NCBI GenBank assembly: GCA_037388505.1
Contig: JARRKC010000004.1
Coordinates: 372,001-436,000, forward strand
Length of the DNA: 64,000 nucleotides
Origin: JARRKC01 sp037388505
GTDB taxonomy: Bacteria > Acidobacteriota > UBA6911 > RPQK01 > JAPXNP01
Direction of reading: 5' to 3'
Both the position numbers and the translations under genes were made by a program. Within the stretch, counting starts at the first letter, position 1, and each line of letters opens with the position of its first letter. Below the pieces are notes generated by a model, which did not search any database, was not told the DNA's origin, and saw only the letters and a program-made list of their open reading frames with translations. Positions 61,462-64,000 of this stretch are shown one piece after another.

Positions 61462-62199
61462 TCACTTTCCGCGGGAACGCTTTTCTCGTCCCGAAACCGC
61501 CCTTTCGAGCCTTCTCAGCTCCACCTCGGTCAGCCGTCTCGATTGGCCGGGAGCGAGGTTGCCGAGTTCGATGGGGCCGACGCTGATTCGCCGCAGACGC
61601 ATGACAAAGTGGCCGACCGATTCGAACATCCGCCGGATCTGCCGGTTTCGTCCCTGCCTCAGTACGACTTGATACCAGCAGTTGTCGCCGGGCTTCAGCA
61701 TCTGGATTTCGCACGGTCCGAATGTCTCTCCGTCCCTCAGATGCAGTCCTCTCCGCAGCCGGTCGAGCTTCTCTTCGCTCGGGTGGCCGGCGACCTTGAC
61801 TCGATAGACTTTGGACAGATGCCCCGCCTGCGTAATCTTTCGAACCAGGGACCCGTCATTGGTGAGAATGACCAGCCCTTCACTTGCATAGTCGAGCCTG
61901 CCGGCAGGATAGATACGCGCTCCCGTCTGCACGAAGTCGGTCACAACCCTGCGCCCCCGGGGATCGGACACAGTGCTGACCACGCCGCGAGGCTTGTTGA
62001 GAGCAAAGTAAACGAGAGTCTCCGGGTGAAGGAGACGGTTGTTGACCTTGATATGGTCGCGCTCCGGGTCTGCCTTGGTACCCAGTTCCGTGACGGCATG
62101 CCCGTTCACGGTGACGCGGCCCTCTCGGATCAGCTGTTCAGCCTTCCTTCTGGAAGCGACTCCCGCACGAGCCACGATTTTCTGGACACGCTCCTCCAT
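61462..62199 (-). CDS. rluB: Pseudouridine synthase, RsuA/RluB/RluE/RluF family
   Basis: This enzyme isomerises a uridine in rRNA. The 245 residues carry an N-terminal S4 RNA-binding domain (about 3-60, RVQKIVARAGVASRRKAEQL) and a catalytic domain with the GRLDYASEGL motif (catalytic Asp103). The family's LNKPRGVVSTVSD and RQGRNRQIRRM segments are present. Members differ in target (16S or 23S); the scpA-scpB neighbourhood favours RluB. A TGC-TAGAAT extended -10 lies 9 nt before the ATG and no ribosome site follows, so the transcript is probably near-leaderless. Confidence 0.94.
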   Translation of the reverse strand: MEERVQKIVARAGVASRRKAEQLIREGRVTVNGHAVTELGTKADPERDHIKVNNRLLHPETLVYFALNKPRGVVSTVSDPRGRRVVTDFVQTGARIYPAGRLDYASEGLVILTNDGSLVRKITQAGHLSKVYRVKVAGHPSEEKLDRLRRGLHLRDGETFGPCEIQMLKPGDNCWYQVVLRQGRNRQIRRMFESVGHFVMRLRRISVGPIELGNLAPGQSRRLTEVELRRLERAVSGREKRSRGK

Positions 62200-62208
62200 G
62201 TACGGTTC

Positions 62209-62237
62209 ATTCTAGCATCCGGTCGGGGATCGTCGCA
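62209..62237 (-). promoter_or_regulatory. Promoter of rluB, near-leaderless
   Basis: On the minus strand TGCGAC (62237-62232) and TGC-TAGAAT (hexamer 62214-62209) lie 17 nt apart. The expected transcription start is near 62202, about 3 nt before the ATG at 62199. No Shine-Dalgarno is visible. Confidence 0.55.
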
Positions 62238-62320
62238 GCGCCGGGGCGGAAGCGAGGCAGCCGCCTTCCGGGCCACGGACCGTCCCTTTGCCTGCCCTCT
62301 CGCCGGTCCGCGATCGGCGC

Positions 62321-62871
<551 letters not shown>

Positions 62872-62878
<7 letters not shown>

Positions 62879-63594
62879 GCGACGATCCTGATGTCTTCGA
62901 ACAGGGCGTCCTGGATGAGCTGCACCTCGCGGAGACGACACATCTCCAGCAGTGCGAAGAAGGTGACAACGAGATGTATCCGCGAGATGGGCTGCTCGAG
63001 GAAGGACGAGAACAGGAGCATCTTCCGAACGGCCAGAAGCGCGCGCAACTCATCGAGCTTCGCTTCCAGAGTCACGTTCTCGTGTTGGATCTGAATGACG
63101 ATCCGGTCCTTGTACCGTTCTACGATCCGATGGAAGGCTTTCACGAGATCGAACAGCGAAACTGCCACAGCTTCCTGTTCCTCCTCTTCGAACTCGTTCT
63201 CCCCCCGCGTCCACACCGAATCCTCGATCACCTGACGATCATGCAGCAGACCCGCAGCCTTCTTGAAACGCTCGTGCTCGAGCAGTCGTTCGACCAATTC
63301 GCGCCGCGGATCCTCCGGCTCCTCACCCTCGGTGAGGACCGGATCCGGCGGAAGCAGCATCTTGGACTTGATGTGAATCAGCGTCGCGGCCATCAGAACG
63401 AACTCGCCGGCCACCGTAATACTCAGATCCCGCATGACCTCCAGGTATTCCAAGTATTGCTCGGTAATGCGGGAAATCGGGATGTCGTAGATGTCGATTT
63501 CCTGCGTCCGAATCAGGTGCAGAAGCAGATCGAGGGGTCCTTCGAAGAACTCCAGCTGGATCCGATAATCGGGCAGGCCCGCGACTGACGCCAT
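62872..63594 (-). CDS. scpA: Segregation and condensation protein A
   Basis: ScpA is the kleisin subunit that closes the SMC ring. The 240 residues contain the N-terminal FEGPLDLLLHLIRTQEIDIYDIPI helical motif, the acidic middle region and the C-terminal winged helix (TFFALLEMCRLREVQLIQD). The ATG lies 3 nt after the trpS stop. It overlaps scpB by 7 nt. The trpS-scpA-scpB-rluB order is widespread in bacteria. Confidence 0.95.
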
Positions 63595-63597
63595 CGG

Positions 63598-64000
63598 CTA
63601 ATACTCTAGCCGCATGGCCTGACGCACCTCCGCCATAGTCGCCGAGGCGATCTCGCGAGCACTGCGGCTGCCTTCCTTGAGCACGTCCATAACCCCGTCG
63701 CGGTCCTTCTCAAGCTGAGAGCGCTTCTCGTAAATCGGCTCGAGGACCGGGAGGAGGTTGTCGAGCAGCCGGTTCTTGCAGTCGATGCACCCGATTCCCG
63801 CCGTTGTGCATCCCTCCACGACCCACTTCTGATCTTCGACGCTCGAGAAAATCTTGTGCAAGTCGTAGACGGGACATTTATTGGGATCTCCGGGGTCAGT
63901 CCGTCGCACCCTCGCCGGATCCGTGACCATGGTCAGAATCTTCCTGCGCACGCTGGCCGGATCCTCACCCAACTGGATCTCGTTGCCGTAGGACTTGCTC
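63598..64000 (-). CDS. trpS: Tryptophanyl-tRNA synthetase (3' part; 5' end outside window)
   Basis: The frame enters from the window edge and ends at 63598, covering about the last 134 codons. It begins with SKSYGN, the second half of the class I KMSKS signature, which places it in the C-terminal half of TrpS. The anticodon-side helices follow (EDPASVRRKI, VYDLHKIFSS, GCTTAGIGCIDCKNRL). The cysteine-bearing segment CIDCKNRL appears in many TrpS enzymes. The start lies beyond 64000, so nothing can be said about its promoter. It heads the trpS-scpA-scpB gene string. Confidence 0.95.
   Translation of the reverse strand, partial: SKSYGNEIQLGEDPASVRRKILTMVTDPARVRRTDPGDPNKCPVYDLHKIFSSVEDQKWVVEGCTTAGIGCIDCKNRLLDNLLPVLEPIYEKRSQLEKDRDGVMDVLKEGSRSAREIASATMAEVRQAMRLEY

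Overview
The window reads as chromosomal DNA of a GC-rich, Gram-negative bacterium, most likely a member of the Acidobacteriota. The pointers are four proteins of the 'VWFA-related Acidobacterial' type, two large Oar-like outer-membrane beta-barrels, a short exported protein of a type common in that phylum and a DUF6599-like protein. This placement is inferred from protein character; no rRNA gene is present. I see no tRNA, CRISPR array, insertion sequence, phage or plasmid gene, so this looks like stable core chromosome with a small accessory block at about 9-20 kb.

Layout. 1-8.1 kb: the end of a small exported protein with a strong terminator, then a tightly coupled glycogen-to-trehalose operon (debranching enzyme, TreY, TreZ) and a PIG-L deacetylase. 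8.2-20 kb: a NYN/OST-HTH protein, an outer-membrane barrel on the minus strand, a class C beta-lactamase-like hydrolase, a second barrel gene interrupted by a frameshift, and a VWA protein whose 3' end is also frameshifted. 20-31.5 kb: purA and trxA (minus) diverge from rsmA, RNase J and ftsK (plus), followed by two tandem VWA proteins, ilvE, pilT and recX. 31.5-38.4 kb: alaS, a lytic transglycosylase, an AMIN/Amidase_3 amidase, a DUF6599-like protein and a PEBP-family protein. 38.4-41.9 kb: pyruvate dehydrogenase E1 alpha, E1 beta and E2, with no E3. 42.2-56.7 kb (minus): a complete complex I operon, nuoA-B-CD-E-F-G-H-I-J-K-L-M-N, with C and D fused and most junctions ATGA overlaps. 56.9-59 kb: larE and a fourth VWA protein. 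59-64 kb (minus): trpS (cut by the window end), scpA, scpB, an RluB/RsuA pseudouridine synthase, ribE, an exported protein and a RibBX-like gene.

How the genes work together. The treX-treY-treZ genes convert glycogen to trehalose. PDH and complex I feed acetyl-CoA and respiration. RNase J, RsmA, FtsK, ScpAB, AlaS and TrpS are housekeeping. The transglycosylase and amidase remodel peptidoglycan. The VWA proteins and barrels are cell-envelope proteins of unknown role.

The most unusual signals lie outside the textbook genes. (1) Intergenic gaps hold short degenerate tandem arrays with 7-, 8- or 9-nt units of different sequence; in two gaps between convergent genes they form inverted pairs, once nested. 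(2) Several genes have a -10 box 6-11 nt before the start codon and no Shine-Dalgarno, suggesting leaderless or near-leaderless transcripts. (3) Both outer-membrane barrels carry unexpected N-terminal domains in place of the usual carboxypeptidase-like domain and most of the plug. (4) Two adjacent genes carry +1-type frameshifts. (5) The RibA half of RibBA has lost its zinc and catalytic residues.
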